A program made the position numbers and the translations under genes. The notes under the pieces were generated by a model. The model was given only the letters and a program-made list of their open reading frames with translations, was not told where the DNA came from and made no database searches. A DNA stretch of 12,316 nucleotides from Acetobacteraceae bacterium (GTDB taxonomy: Bacteria; Pseudomonadota; Alphaproteobacteria; Acetobacterales; Acetobacteraceae): positions 1 to 12,316 of the forward strand of contig CANJXD010000123.1 of NCBI GenBank assembly GCA_947478535.1, given 5' to 3'. How positions within the stretch are numbered: the stretch's first letter is position 1; the number at the start of each line of letters is the position of its first letter. This document shows positions 1 through 6,632 of the stretch, piece by piece.

Positions 1-1
1 C

Positions 2-133
2 GGCGCCCGGCACCTCGCGGGCAAGCACGCGGACCGGATGGTCGAGGTCGAGATGGCGGATGACGCCGTGCTGCGGGATTTCGATACGACGGAAAGCCTG
101 AAGGGCCTGCCCGAGTTTTCCGGCAAGCGGTGA
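2..133 (+). CDS. C-terminal fragment of an unidentified gene
   Basis: An open frame enters from the left edge and ends with TGA at 131-133, giving 43 residues that end LPEFSGKR. The composition is normal for a coding frame of this genome, and it is the only frame here that continues to the window edge and stops just before the next gene. The fragment is charged and soluble (many D, E, K and R) with no membrane segment. Too little is left to name a family. It runs in the same direction as the solute receptor downstream, 68 bases before that gene's start, so the two could be co-transcribed. Confidence 0.55.
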   Translation, partial: GARHLAGKHADRMVEVEMADDAVLRDFDTTESLKGLPEFSGKR

Positions 134-201
134 CCACCCCGGGGGGTAGCCCGCCCCTTCCCCCGCGTGCTTCCTTGCCCACGAATACAAGGGGGGAACT
201 C

Positions 202-1167
202 ATGTCCATGGCAAGGACCTGGCTGCGCCGTGCCGCGCTGGCCGCGGCGGTCGCGCTGCCTTTCAACGCGCAGGCCCAGACGGCACCGGACCGCAGCATC
301 CGCCTCATCGTCCCCTTCGCGCCGGGTGGCGGCTCCGATGTCGCGGCGCGGGTCGCCGGGCAATGCATGGCCGGGCCGCTCGGCCAGACCGTGGTGGTGG
401 AGAACCGCGCCGGCGCGGGCGGCACCATCGGCACCGAGCAGGTCATGCGCGCGGCGCCGGATGGCACGACGATCGGGCTGCTGACGACCTCCTCCGCCGT
501 GCTGAACGTGTTTCTTTATCCCCGCCTCGGCCCGGAGATCCGGCGTGGGCTGGCGGGGATTGCCGAGGTCGGGCGCAGCCCCTCGGTCTTCGCCGTGCGC
601 AAGGCGCTGCCGGCGGACCTCGCGGGGTTCCGGGCGGCGGTGGCGCAGGGCTTCACCTACTCCTCCGGCGGCAATGGCACGGGGCCGCACCTCGCCGGCA
701 CGATGCTGGCGCGGGCCATCGGGGCGGAAGGCACGCATGTCCCCTATCGCAGCAGCGGCCAGGCGATGACGGCCCTGCTGACGGGGGAGGTGGATGTGCT
801 GATCGAGGCCATCTCCGTCCTGCTGCCACAGGTGCAGGCGGGACAGGTGCATGCCATCGCGCTCGCGGGTTCAACGCGGGACCCGCTGCTGCCGAACCTG
901 CCGACAACGTCGGAGATCGGGTTGCCGGGGATTGAGGTGGAGAATTTCTACGGCCTGTTCGCCCCGGCGCAGACCCCTGCGCCGGTGCTGGCGGCACTCG
1001 CCAGCGCGCTGGAACGGGGCCTCGCGACGCCGAATTGCGCCCAGCGGCTGCGCGAATTGGGGATCAGCCAGGGCACGACGACGCCGACTGCCTTCGCGGC
1101 GTATTGGGGGGCGGAGTTGGATCGCTGGGGCCCGATTGTCGCGCGGTCCGGGGCGCAGGTGGAATAG
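202..1167 (+). CDS. Bug/TctC-family periplasmic solute-binding receptor
   Basis: This is a 321-residue exported binding protein, the usual length for the Bug (TctC-like) family. These proteins capture small carboxylates or related solutes in the periplasm, sometimes for a TctAB membrane pair. Residues 1-26 form a signal peptide (RR near the N-terminus, an Ala/Leu-rich core, and AQA before the cut). The mature start RSIRLIVPFAPGGGSDVAAR (31-50) is the family hallmark. Further family motifs are VVENRAGAGGTIG (65-77), SSGGNGTGPHLAG (154-166) and HVPYRSSGQAMTALLTGEVDV (179-199). The frame is open upstream from a GTG at 130, but the ATG at 202 is chosen because GGGGGGAA lies just before it and the signal peptide then begins properly. 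No TctA/TctB membrane genes are in the window, so it looks like one of the many orphan Bug receptors of such genomes. The ligand is unknown. Cys55 and Cys279 could form a disulfide. Confidence 0.93.
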   Translation: MSMARTWLRRAALAAAVALPFNAQAQTAPDRSIRLIVPFAPGGGSDVAARVAGQCMAGPLGQTVVVENRAGAGGTIGTEQVMRAAPDGTTIGLLTTSSAVLNVFLYPRLGPEIRRGLAGIAEVGRSPSVFAVRKALPADLAGFRAAVAQGFTYSSGGNGTGPHLAGTMLARAIGAEGTHVPYRSSGQAMTALLTGEVDVLIEAISVLLPQVQAGQVHAIALAGSTRDPLLPNLPTTSEIGLPGIEVENFYGLFAPAQTPAPVLAALASALERGLATPNCAQRLRELGISQGTTTPTAFAAYWGAELDRWGPIVARSGAQVE

Positions 1168-1174
1168 CTTCGGG

Positions 1175-1206
1175 TTGGGAGGGGGGGCGTGCCCCCACCC
1201 TCCCGC
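1175..1206. terminator. GC-rich hairpin between convergent genes
   Basis: The stem pairs GGGAGGGGGGGC (1177-1188) with GCCCCCACCCTCCC (1191-1204), with a very short turn and one bulged base. It sits between the stop codons of the convergent receptor and amidase genes and could end transcription from both sides. There is no T-tract on either side, so simple intrinsic termination is not certain. Confidence 0.45.
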
Positions 1207-1228
1207 TGCCTGGGAGAGGGAAACGCCG

Positions 1229-2497
1229 TCAGTCCAGAGCTGCCTGTACCCAGGCTGCGACGGCCAGGGCCTGGCGGTCCTCGCCCATGCGGCCGGCGAT
1301 CTGGAAGCCCAGCGGCAGGCCCGTTGGGCCCTTGCCGGCGGGGACCGTGATGTTCGGGCCCCAGAGCAGCGTCCAGAGCAGGTTGAAGGTCGCGTCACCG
1401 GTATAGGCCAGGCCCGCCGGCGCCTCGCCGGGGGCCGAAGGGGTGAGGATGGCGTCGAGGCCAGCCGTGGCCGTGGCAAAGGCATGGCGGGCGACATGCG
1501 CGGCCTCCCGCGCCTCATCCAGCTTGTCCTGGCCGAAGCCGTTGGACCAGTCGAGGCGATCCAGCAGCACGGCGGAGACCTGCGGGCGGCAATTATCATA
1601 TTCCCAGGCGAGGCTCTGCCGGGTCTCCAGGTTCATCATCCAGGCGTGCAGTTCCGCCGCGCGCAGCAATTCGGCCGGCAGGGTGAAGTCCACCACTTCC
1701 GCGCCGGCCTTGCGCGCGGCCTCCACCACGCGGGCCATCAGCGCCACCGTCTCCGGCTTCGCGGCATCCGGCACATGGCCGAGGGTGAAGCCGAGGCGCG
1801 GCGCGCGGGCCATCTTCGACTCGGGGTCGCCGAGGTCGCGCTTGGCCATGGCGCCCATCACCAGGGCGCAATCAGCGACGCTGCGGGCCATGATGCCGAT
1901 GGTATCGAGGCTCTCGGAACACACCTTCATGCCGGCGCGATGCAGGGTGCCGAAGCTCGGCTTGAAGCCGACGACGCCGCAATACGCCGCGGGCCGCACG
2001 ATGCTGCCGGCGGTCTGGGTGCCGAAGGCGAAGGGGACCATGCAATCCGCCACGGCGGCGGCGGAGCCGGAGGAGGAGCCGCCCGGCGTATGGGCGGCGT
2101 TGTGCGGGTTGGTGGTGGCGCCGGGGTTGCGGGTGGCGAATTCGGTGGTGACGGTCTTGCCCATCAGCGCCGCGCCGGCGGCGCGCGCGGCGGCGACGGC
2201 GGCGCTATCGCCCCGCGGCCGGTGGCCGGCCCAGATCGGCGATCCGTAGCTGGTCGGCAGATCCGCCGTATCCAGCACATCCTTCACGCCGAAGGGAATG
2301 CCGTGCAGCGGGCCGGGGCGCGCCTGCGCGGCGGCGTGCCGGGCCTGCCCGGCATCGAGCCAGGCGAAGGCGCGCACCTCGCCTTCCCGCGACGCGGCGC
2401 GGTTGAGGCAGGCTTCCATCAGGGCGGTGGGAGTGAGGCTTCCGGCGGCGATGGCGCGGGACGCCTCGGTGGCGGTCAGGCGGGAGGGGTCGGTCAT
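1229..2497 (-). CDS. Amidase-signature family hydrolase
   Basis: This 422-residue protein belongs to the amidase signature family, which hydrolyses carboxamides through a Lys-cisSer-Ser triad. All three residues are visible: Lys72 in GIPFGVKDVLDT, Ser141 in the GGSSSGSAAA segment (139-148), and nucleophile Ser165 in QTAGSIVRPAAYCG. The 24-residue gap between the two serines equals that in fatty acid amide hydrolase. The C-terminus has the usual GLPLGFQI strand. It is shorter than GatA and has no Gat partners nearby, so a free-standing amidase is likelier than tRNA amidotransferase. No signal peptide is seen, so it should be cytoplasmic. The start ATG at 2497 (MTDPSRLTATEASRAI) matches the usual N-terminus. 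The frame stays open to an ATG at 2551, but that would leave only 10 bases to the divergent gene. Neither start has a good ribosome site. The substrate is unknown. Confidence 0.92.
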   Translation of the reverse strand: MTDPSRLTATEASRAIAAGSLTPTALMEACLNRAASREGEVRAFAWLDAGQARHAAAQARPGPLHGIPFGVKDVLDTADLPTSYGSPIWAGHRPRGDSAAVAAARAAGAALMGKTVTTEFATRNPGATTNPHNAAHTPGGSSSGSAAAVADCMVPFAFGTQTAGSIVRPAAYCGVVGFKPSFGTLHRAGMKVCSESLDTIGIMARSVADCALVMGAMAKRDLGDPESKMARAPRLGFTLGHVPDAAKPETVALMARVVEAARKAGAEVVDFTLPAELLRAAELHAWMMNLETRQSLAWEYDNCRPQVSAVLLDRLDWSNGFGQDKLDEAREAAHVARHAFATATAGLDAILTPSAPGEAPAGLAYTGDATFNLLWTLLWGPNITVPAGKGPTGLPLGFQIAGRMGEDRQALAVAAWVQAALD

Positions 2498-2561
2498 GGC
2501 GCAGATGGGGCCACGGCCCAAAGGGTAGCGCAAGCCGGGGGGAGACCCCATTCTGGGGGGG

Positions 2562-3047
2562 ATGCCCGAAAGCCCGATCCGTGTCGCCGGCTCCGCCGAT
2601 GACGGCCTGACCTATGCCATCGCCGTCCCGCCGGAGGCCCTGCCGCCGGTGATGCCGGGCGCGCTGCTCGCGGCGTGGGAGGCAGCACGGGCGCGGGCCG
2701 CGGCCGGGAGTTGGGGTCCGCCGCGGGAATTGCTGTTCCGGCGGGAGGATGGCAGCGCCACCCGCATCGCCATCGCCGACCGCGATGCGCGGTCCTGGGC
2801 CGAGGCAGTGGACCGGGATGCGGACCTCGCCACGCTGCGCGGCCTGTCGCTCTGCCTCCGCCTGCTGGCGCTGGTGGAGGTGATGGGGCGCAGCGCCTGG
2901 CTCACCGGATTGTTCAGCCTGACGGCGGATGGGGTGGAATTGCACCCCGCTTTGCTGCGCGCCGCGGCGAATATGCCGCTCGACTCCGCAGCGAGGTTCG
3001 ACGCGGAGGCGCTTCGGGGGCTATTGTCCCGCGCACTGCCCGCCTGA
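2562..3047 (+). CDS. Hypothetical protein, 161 residues
   Basis: I do not recognise this protein. It is a soluble, Ala/Arg/Leu-rich chain with no signal peptide or membrane segment. It has an N-terminal Pro-rich stretch (AVPPEALPPVMPG, about 21-33), a central charged part (ELLFRREDGSATRIAIADRDARSW, about 56-79), and a helical C-terminal half with conserved-looking text such as LCLRLLALVEVMGRSAWLTGLFSL. The coding call rests on codon bias, lack of stops, position (divergent from the amidase with a 64-base gap, and first of four same-strand genes) and the absence of a better frame. The base run before the ATG is poly-G, a weak ribosome site. A cytoplasmic accessory protein is the most that can be said. 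Confidence 0.75.
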   Translation: MPESPIRVAGSADDGLTYAIAVPPEALPPVMPGALLAAWEAARARAAAGSWGPPRELLFRREDGSATRIAIADRDARSWAEAVDRDADLATLRGLSLCLRLLALVEVMGRSAWLTGLFSLTADGVELHPALLRAAANMPLDSAARFDAEALRGLLSRALPA

Positions 3048-3098
3048 TGGCCCCGCCTCGATGCCGCCACCCGTCGCACCCGCGTGAAAGTCTCCCGC

Positions 3099-3473
3099 AT
3101 GTCCTTCCGTCTTGCCCAGCCCCGAACCGCCGCCATCGCCGCGCTGCTGCTGCTCGGCGCCTGCAGCCGGCCGATCGGCAGTTTCCCGGCGGTGACGCCG
3201 ATCGAGGCGCCGGCCCCCATCGCCCGCGGCGACCGCGATTCTCGATACGAGGCCTGCCGGGCGGAGGCGACGCGCATCGTGCAGTTCCGCGAACGCGGGC
3301 AGTTGATGCGAACGGATGATGCCGAATCGGGGCGGGGCACGCTGTCCGCCACGCCGTCGAGCCGGCTCGACAATGACCGTGGCGCGGCGCAGATCGACCG
3401 GGACCGGCTGATCGCGGATTGCCTGCGGGCGGCGCCGGACCCGGTACGGACCCCCACCGCAGGAGCTCGCTGA
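3099..3473 (+). CDS. Small exported lipoprotein, function unknown
   Basis: This 124-residue protein has a classic lipoprotein signal: MSFRLAQPRT, then a hydrophobic core AAIAALLLLG, then the lipobox LGAC with lipidated Cys22. The mature part is small, charged and Pro-rich at first (residues 28-42). It holds two further cysteines, Cys53 (YEACRAEATR) and Cys108 (IADCLRA), which could pair as a disulfide. No enzyme motif is visible. The ATG at 3099 is preferred over an in-frame GTG at 3084 because it places the positive charges right before the core and has a weak GAAAG ahead of it. It lies 51 bases after the previous gene and 15 before the MFS gene. After lipidation Ser+2 would favour outer-membrane sorting if Lol rules apply. 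Confidence 0.82.
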   Translation: MSFRLAQPRTAAIAALLLLGACSRPIGSFPAVTPIEAPAPIARGDRDSRYEACRAEATRIVQFRERGQLMRTDDAESGRGTLSATPSSRLDNDRGAAQIDRDRLIADCLRAAPDPVRTPTAGAR

Positions 3474-3488
3474 GGCGGCCGCGCGGCG

Positions 3489-4742
3489 GTGGCGTCCTTC
3501 GGCGCCCTGCCGCGGGCCTTGGCCACGCGTGACAGCAAGCTGTTCTTCGCGGGGTCCATGGTCGCCTGGACCGGGCTGTGGATGCAGCGGATCGCGGTGT
3601 CCTGGCTCGCCTGGGAGCTGACGGGAAGCTCCTTCTGGGTGGGAATGGTGGCCTTCTGCGACCTGGCGCCGGCGGTCCTCATCAGCCCCATCGCCGGAGC
3701 GATCGCGGACCGGATGGACCGCGTGAAGCTGACGATGTGGACCCAGGTGGCGCTGGCCTTCCAGGCCCTGGCTGTCGCCTCCATCACCTATTCCGGGCAC
3801 ATGACCATCGCCATCCTGCTGGCGCTGGAGGTGGTGAACGGCATCGCATCCTCCTTCGCGCAGCCGGCGCGGCAGACGCTGATGCCGGGAATCGTCGCCC
3901 GGGCGGATCTGCCGGCGGCGGTGGCGGCGAATTCGCTGTGCTTCGCGGTGGCGCGCTTCACGGGGCCGGGCATCGCCGGGCCGGTAATCGCGGCCTGGGG
4001 CGTGGTGCCGGCCATTTCCTGCAATGCCGTGGGCTACGTCTTCGCCTGCGTGACCATCGCGCTGCTGCGCGTCGATGCACGGGAACGCCGCGGCCACCCC
4101 GCCTCGCCCAGCCTTTGGAGAGAGGTGATTGGCGGGCTGCGCTACGCCGCGCGCCATCCGGGGCTGGGGCCACTGTTCCTGTATGCGGCGCTCGGGGCGG
4201 TGCTGATGCGCGGGGTGCAGGAAATCCTGCCGCCCTATGTCGAATGGCTGTTTGGCCGCGGGGCGGAGAGCCTGGCGCTGCTGACCGCCTGCTTCGGGGT
4301 GGGGGCGCTGATCGCCGGGCTCTGGGTGGCCTCGCGCGGGCGGTTGGCGGGGACGACGCGGCTCGCCATCTTTGCGGCGCTGGCGCAGGCGGCCTCCATC
4401 GCCGGCTTCGTGGCGACGGGGTGGTTTCCGCTCGGCATGCTCTGCGCGGCGCTGATCGGCGCCACTGCCTCCATCCACGGGATCAGCGTGCAGACCCTGG
4501 TGCAGAGCAGCACGGATACCGCCTATCGCGGCCGGATGCTGAGCCTCTGGGGCCTGATCAGCCGGGCCTGTCCCGCCGTCGGGGCGCTGGTGCTGGGGGG
4601 GGCGGGGGAATGGTTCGGGCTGCGGCTGCCGACATTGGTGGCAACGGCCCTGTTCCTCGGCGTCTTCGCCTGGGGCCTGACGCGGCTGAAACAGATCGAG
4701 CGCGACCTCGAAGGCGAAGGCAGTTCCGCCGCCAACCGCTGA
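3489..4742 (+). CDS. MFS transporter, MFS_3 (EntS-like) type
   Basis: This is a 417-residue integral inner-membrane protein of the major facilitator superfamily, expected to have 12 membrane helices. The loop between helices 2 and 3 carries motif A, GAIADRMDRVK (70-80). The first helices (FAGSMVAWTGLWMQRIAVSWLAWELTGSSFWVG) and the AQPARQTLMPGIV segment (124-136) match the MFS_3 branch that includes the enterobactin exporter EntS, so proton-driven efflux of a small molecule is likely. The substrate is unknown. The only possible start in the frame is GTG 3489, since a TGA at 3471-3473, the stop of the lipoprotein gene, lies in the same frame. GAGG at 3472-3475 is a weak and somewhat distant ribosome site. 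The next gene follows after 32 bases, suggesting one transcript. Confidence 0.92.
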   Translation: MASFGALPRALATRDSKLFFAGSMVAWTGLWMQRIAVSWLAWELTGSSFWVGMVAFCDLAPAVLISPIAGAIADRMDRVKLTMWTQVALAFQALAVASITYSGHMTIAILLALEVVNGIASSFAQPARQTLMPGIVARADLPAAVAANSLCFAVARFTGPGIAGPVIAAWGVVPAISCNAVGYVFACVTIALLRVDARERRGHPASPSLWREVIGGLRYAARHPGLGPLFLYAALGAVLMRGVQEILPPYVEWLFGRGAESLALLTACFGVGALIAGLWVASRGRLAGTTRLAIFAALAQAASIAGFVATGWFPLGMLCAALIGATASIHGISVQTLVQSSTDTAYRGRMLSLWGLISRACPAVGALVLGGAGEWFGLRLPTLVATALFLGVFAWGLTRLKQIERDLEGEGSSAANR

Positions 4743-4774
4743 CAAGACAACAACAGGACGAGGAACTTCGAAAA

Positions 4775-5752
4775 ATGCTGGACGCCGCCATCGTGGGCAT
4801 GGGGCGCTGGGGCCAGGTGCTGGTCAACAGCGTGCAGGGGAAGAATGATGCGGGGGTCCACTTCGTCGCGGGCTGCACCCGCACGCCGGCCAAGGCGGAA
4901 GCCTGGGCGGCGGAGAAGGGCATCCGCATGGTGGCGGATTTCGAGTCCGTGCTGGCGGACCCCGCGGTGAAGGCCGTGGTGCTGGCGACGCCGCATGCCC
5001 AGCACGCCGATCAGGTGATCGCGGCGGCCAAGGCGGGCAAGCATGTCTTCATCGAGAAGCCCTTCACGCTCGACCGCGCCAGCGCGGTGGCGGCCGTGGA
5101 GGCCTGCCAGCGCGCCGGCGTGGTGATGGCGCTGGGGCACAACCGCCGCTTCCTGCCGGCCACCGCGATGATGCAGGCGATGATCGCCGACGGCACGCTG
5201 GGCACGCTGCTGCATGTCGAGGGCAATTTCAGCGGCTCCGGCGCGCGGGCCTACAAGGCGGGCATGTGGCGGGCGGACCGGCATGAAAGCCCGCTCGGCG
5301 GCATGGGCGGCATGGGCATCCACATGATCGACATGATCATCAACCTGGCCGGGCGCTTCCGGCAGGTGACGGTGCAGAGCCATGCCAAGGTCTCCGCCAC
5401 CATCGACGATACGACGGCGATGCTGGGCGTGCTGGAAAGCGGCGCTTCCGTGGGCTTCGCGACCCTGGCGCTGACCGCGACGCATTGGCGCGTCGGCCTG
5501 TTCGGCACCAATGGAATCCTGGTCCAGCAGGGGCTGGAGACGCTGACCTGGACGCCAGTGGAGGGCGAAGGTTGGGTGAAGCAGTTTCGGAAGATCGATA
5601 TCGAAGCCGCTGAACTTGCGGCATTTGCGACAGCCATCGCCGGGGGCGCGGCCTATCCGCTGCCGGTCGAGGACGCGATCCATGGCGTCGCGGTGTTCGA
5701 GGCGATGATCGGTGCCGCGACATCGGGCAGCAGCTACGCCGTGGTGGGCTGA
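4775..5752 (+). CDS. Gfo/Idh/MocA-family NAD(P)-dependent oxidoreductase
   Basis: This 325-residue dehydrogenase belongs to the family that usually oxidises sugars, inositols or related polyols. The N-terminal Rossmann fold shows AIVGMGRWG (5-13). Further family marks are ATPHAQHADQV (71-81), the EKP signature in HVFIEKPFTLD (Lys95), GHNRRF (121-126), and the active-site region GGMGIHMIDM (178-187) with His183 and Asp186. The length is typical for the single-subunit forms. AGGA at 4761-4764 lies ten bases before the ATG, a good ribosome site. The frame is open far upstream through the MFS gene, but that is shadow coding. The tail of the operon next to a transporter suggests use of a transported polyol or sugar-like compound, which is inference. 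Confidence 0.93.
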   Translation: MLDAAIVGMGRWGQVLVNSVQGKNDAGVHFVAGCTRTPAKAEAWAAEKGIRMVADFESVLADPAVKAVVLATPHAQHADQVIAAAKAGKHVFIEKPFTLDRASAVAAVEACQRAGVVMALGHNRRFLPATAMMQAMIADGTLGTLLHVEGNFSGSGARAYKAGMWRADRHESPLGGMGGMGIHMIDMIINLAGRFRQVTVQSHAKVSATIDDTTAMLGVLESGASVGFATLALTATHWRVGLFGTNGILVQQGLETLTWTPVEGEGWVKQFRKIDIEAAELAAFATAIAGGAAYPLPVEDAIHGVAVFEAMIGAATSGSSYAVVG

Positions 5753-5758
5753 AAACCG

Positions 5759-5789
5759 TTGCCCGGAGGGGGGCGGGTGGCGTTATGAT
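5759..5789 (+). promoter_or_regulatory. Possible promoter giving a leaderless start
   Basis: A -10-like TATGAT (5784-5789) lies six bases before the ATG at 5796, and a -35-like TTGCCC (5759-5764) lies 19 bases further up. If used, transcription would begin at or next to the start codon. No ribosome site lies at normal distance; the nearest purine run, GGAGGGGGG, is about 23 bases away. The spacer is long for sigma-70, so this is tentative. Confidence 0.3.
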
Positions 5790-5795
5790 CGCGCC

Positions 5796-6122
5796 ATGAA
5801 CACCGCCCGCCGCCGCTTCCTGTCCTGCCTGCCCGCCCTCGGCGCGGTCGGCATCCCCGCCGCCGCCTTCGCCTTCCGGCAGGAGGTGGCGGCGCCCGAG
5901 GTGGCCGCGGAGTATGCGGATTATGCGGGCCAGGCGTGTTCCGAGGCGCAGGTGCATGAAAGCCTGCGGCGGGAGCTTGAGAAGGTGCTGGCCGAGGATG
6001 GTTCCACGCCGAACCCGCGCTCCCTCGCCCGCTGCCCCTTCTGCGGCTGCGCGGGGCCGGAGCTGTTCGACAAGGGCAAGCGCTTCAAGGCGGATCATTC
6101 GGGTGCGGAGCGCGCTCGGTAA
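5796..6122 (+). CDS. Small Tat-exported protein with CxxCxC motif
   Basis: This 108-residue protein starts MNTARRRFLSCLPALGAVGIPAAAFA, a twin-arginine signal (RRRFL) followed by a hydrophobic stretch and an AFA cut site near residue 26. The mature part has an acidic helix-like segment and then RCPFCGCAGPELF with Cys80, Cys83 and Cys85, plus an earlier Cys48 and a late His101. Such a cluster could bind zinc or another metal, or act in thiol chemistry. Export by the Tat path would fit a protein folded around its cofactor before export. I do not recognise the family. It is separated from the oxidoreductase by 43 bases and may have its own promoter. Confidence 0.78.
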   Translation: MNTARRRFLSCLPALGAVGIPAAAFAFRQEVAAPEVAAEYADYAGQACSEAQVHESLRRELEKVLAEDGSTPNPRSLARCPFCGCAGPELFDKGKRFKADHSGAERAR

Positions 6123-6148
6123 CGCGGACTAAAGCGCGCCCTGCGCTC

Positions 6149-6177
6149 TTGTCGGCATTACGGGCGGGACGTAATCA
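6149..6177 (+). promoter_or_regulatory. Possible promoter/operator of the Rid-family gene
   Basis: A perfect inverted repeat ATTACG (6157-6162) / CGTAAT (6170-6175) with a 7-base spacer lies 35 bases before the Rid-family start. TTGTCG (6149-6154) and TAATCA (6172-6177) stand 17 bases apart and could be weak -35 and -10 boxes, so the repeat would fall inside the promoter, as an operator might. No regulator can be named. Confidence 0.3.
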
Positions 6178-6209
6178 GCGAGGGCAACCCCGCACGAGGA
6201 GAATGCTCC

Positions 6210-6560
6210 ATGTCCAAGATCACCCGCCAGGGCAGCAACCCGATCCTGTCCTCCTCGGTCGAGTATCACAACTTCGTCTACCTCGCCGGCATGACGGCCG
6301 ATGACCTGTCGCAGGACATCGCGGGCCAGACCCGCCAGGTGCTGGCGAAGATCACCGCGGCCCTCGAAGCCAATGGCACGGACAATACCCGCCTTCTGCA
6401 GACCCAGATCTGGCTGAAGGACATCCGCGACCGCGATGCGATGAACAAGGTGTGGGTGGAGTGGCTGGGCGATGCCGGCCGCCCGGTCCGCGCCTGCGTC
6501 GAGGCGAATATGGCGGACCCCCGCCACCTCGTGGAGATCATGGTCACCGCCTGCCGCTGA
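6210..6560 (+). CDS. Rid-family (RidA/YjgF-like) protein
   Basis: This 116-residue protein is of the Rid family, whose best-known members form trimers and hydrolyse reactive enamine/imine intermediates. The core text is NFVYLAGMTADDLSQDIAGQ, then TRQVLAKITAALEANGTDNTRLLQTQIWLKDI, then RPVRACVEANMADPRHLVEIMVTA. Arg94 corresponds to the substrate carboxylate-binding arginine of RidA (Arg105 in E. coli), and VEI near the end matches the usual VEIE strand. The normal LP turn before that strand is replaced by MADPRH, placing it in one of the diverged Rid subfamilies rather than classical RidA, so the substrate may differ. AGGAGA (6197-6202) is a good ribosome site. It is a single-gene unit closed by a strong terminator. 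Confidence 0.9.
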   Translation: MSKITRQGSNPILSSSVEYHNFVYLAGMTADDLSQDIAGQTRQVLAKITAALEANGTDNTRLLQTQIWLKDIRDRDAMNKVWVEWLGDAGRPVRACVEANMADPRHLVEIMVTACR

Positions 6561-6596
6561 GCAGCTTGCCCCCGGCGGGGCGAGTCCGGATCAAGG

Positions 6597-6632
6597 GGCA
6601 GGGCCTGGCGCAAGCCTGGCCCTGCCTTTTTT
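6597..6632 (+). terminator. Intrinsic terminator after the Rid-family gene
   Basis: A 13-base stem pairs 6597-6609 with 6614-6626, broken by a single T-T mismatch, and closes on a GCAA tetraloop (6610-6613). Six T residues follow at 6627-6632. This is the best intrinsic terminator in the window and lies 36 bases past the stop codon. Confidence 0.9.

Noticed and set aside
851..2602. A 583-codon open frame on the plus strand
   Set aside because: It overlaps the receptor end and mirrors the amidase, with no recognisable domains.
3021..4745. A 574-codon open frame on the minus strand
   Set aside because: It is antisense to the lipoprotein and MFS genes. Low-complexity Arg/Gly/Gln/Pro text shows it is a shadow.
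3578..4774. Upstream extension of the Gfo/Idh/MocA frame to 724 residues, as if a fusion protein
   Set aside because: The first 399 codons are the shifted frame of the MFS gene. A good ribosome site and the Rossmann start support ATG 4775.
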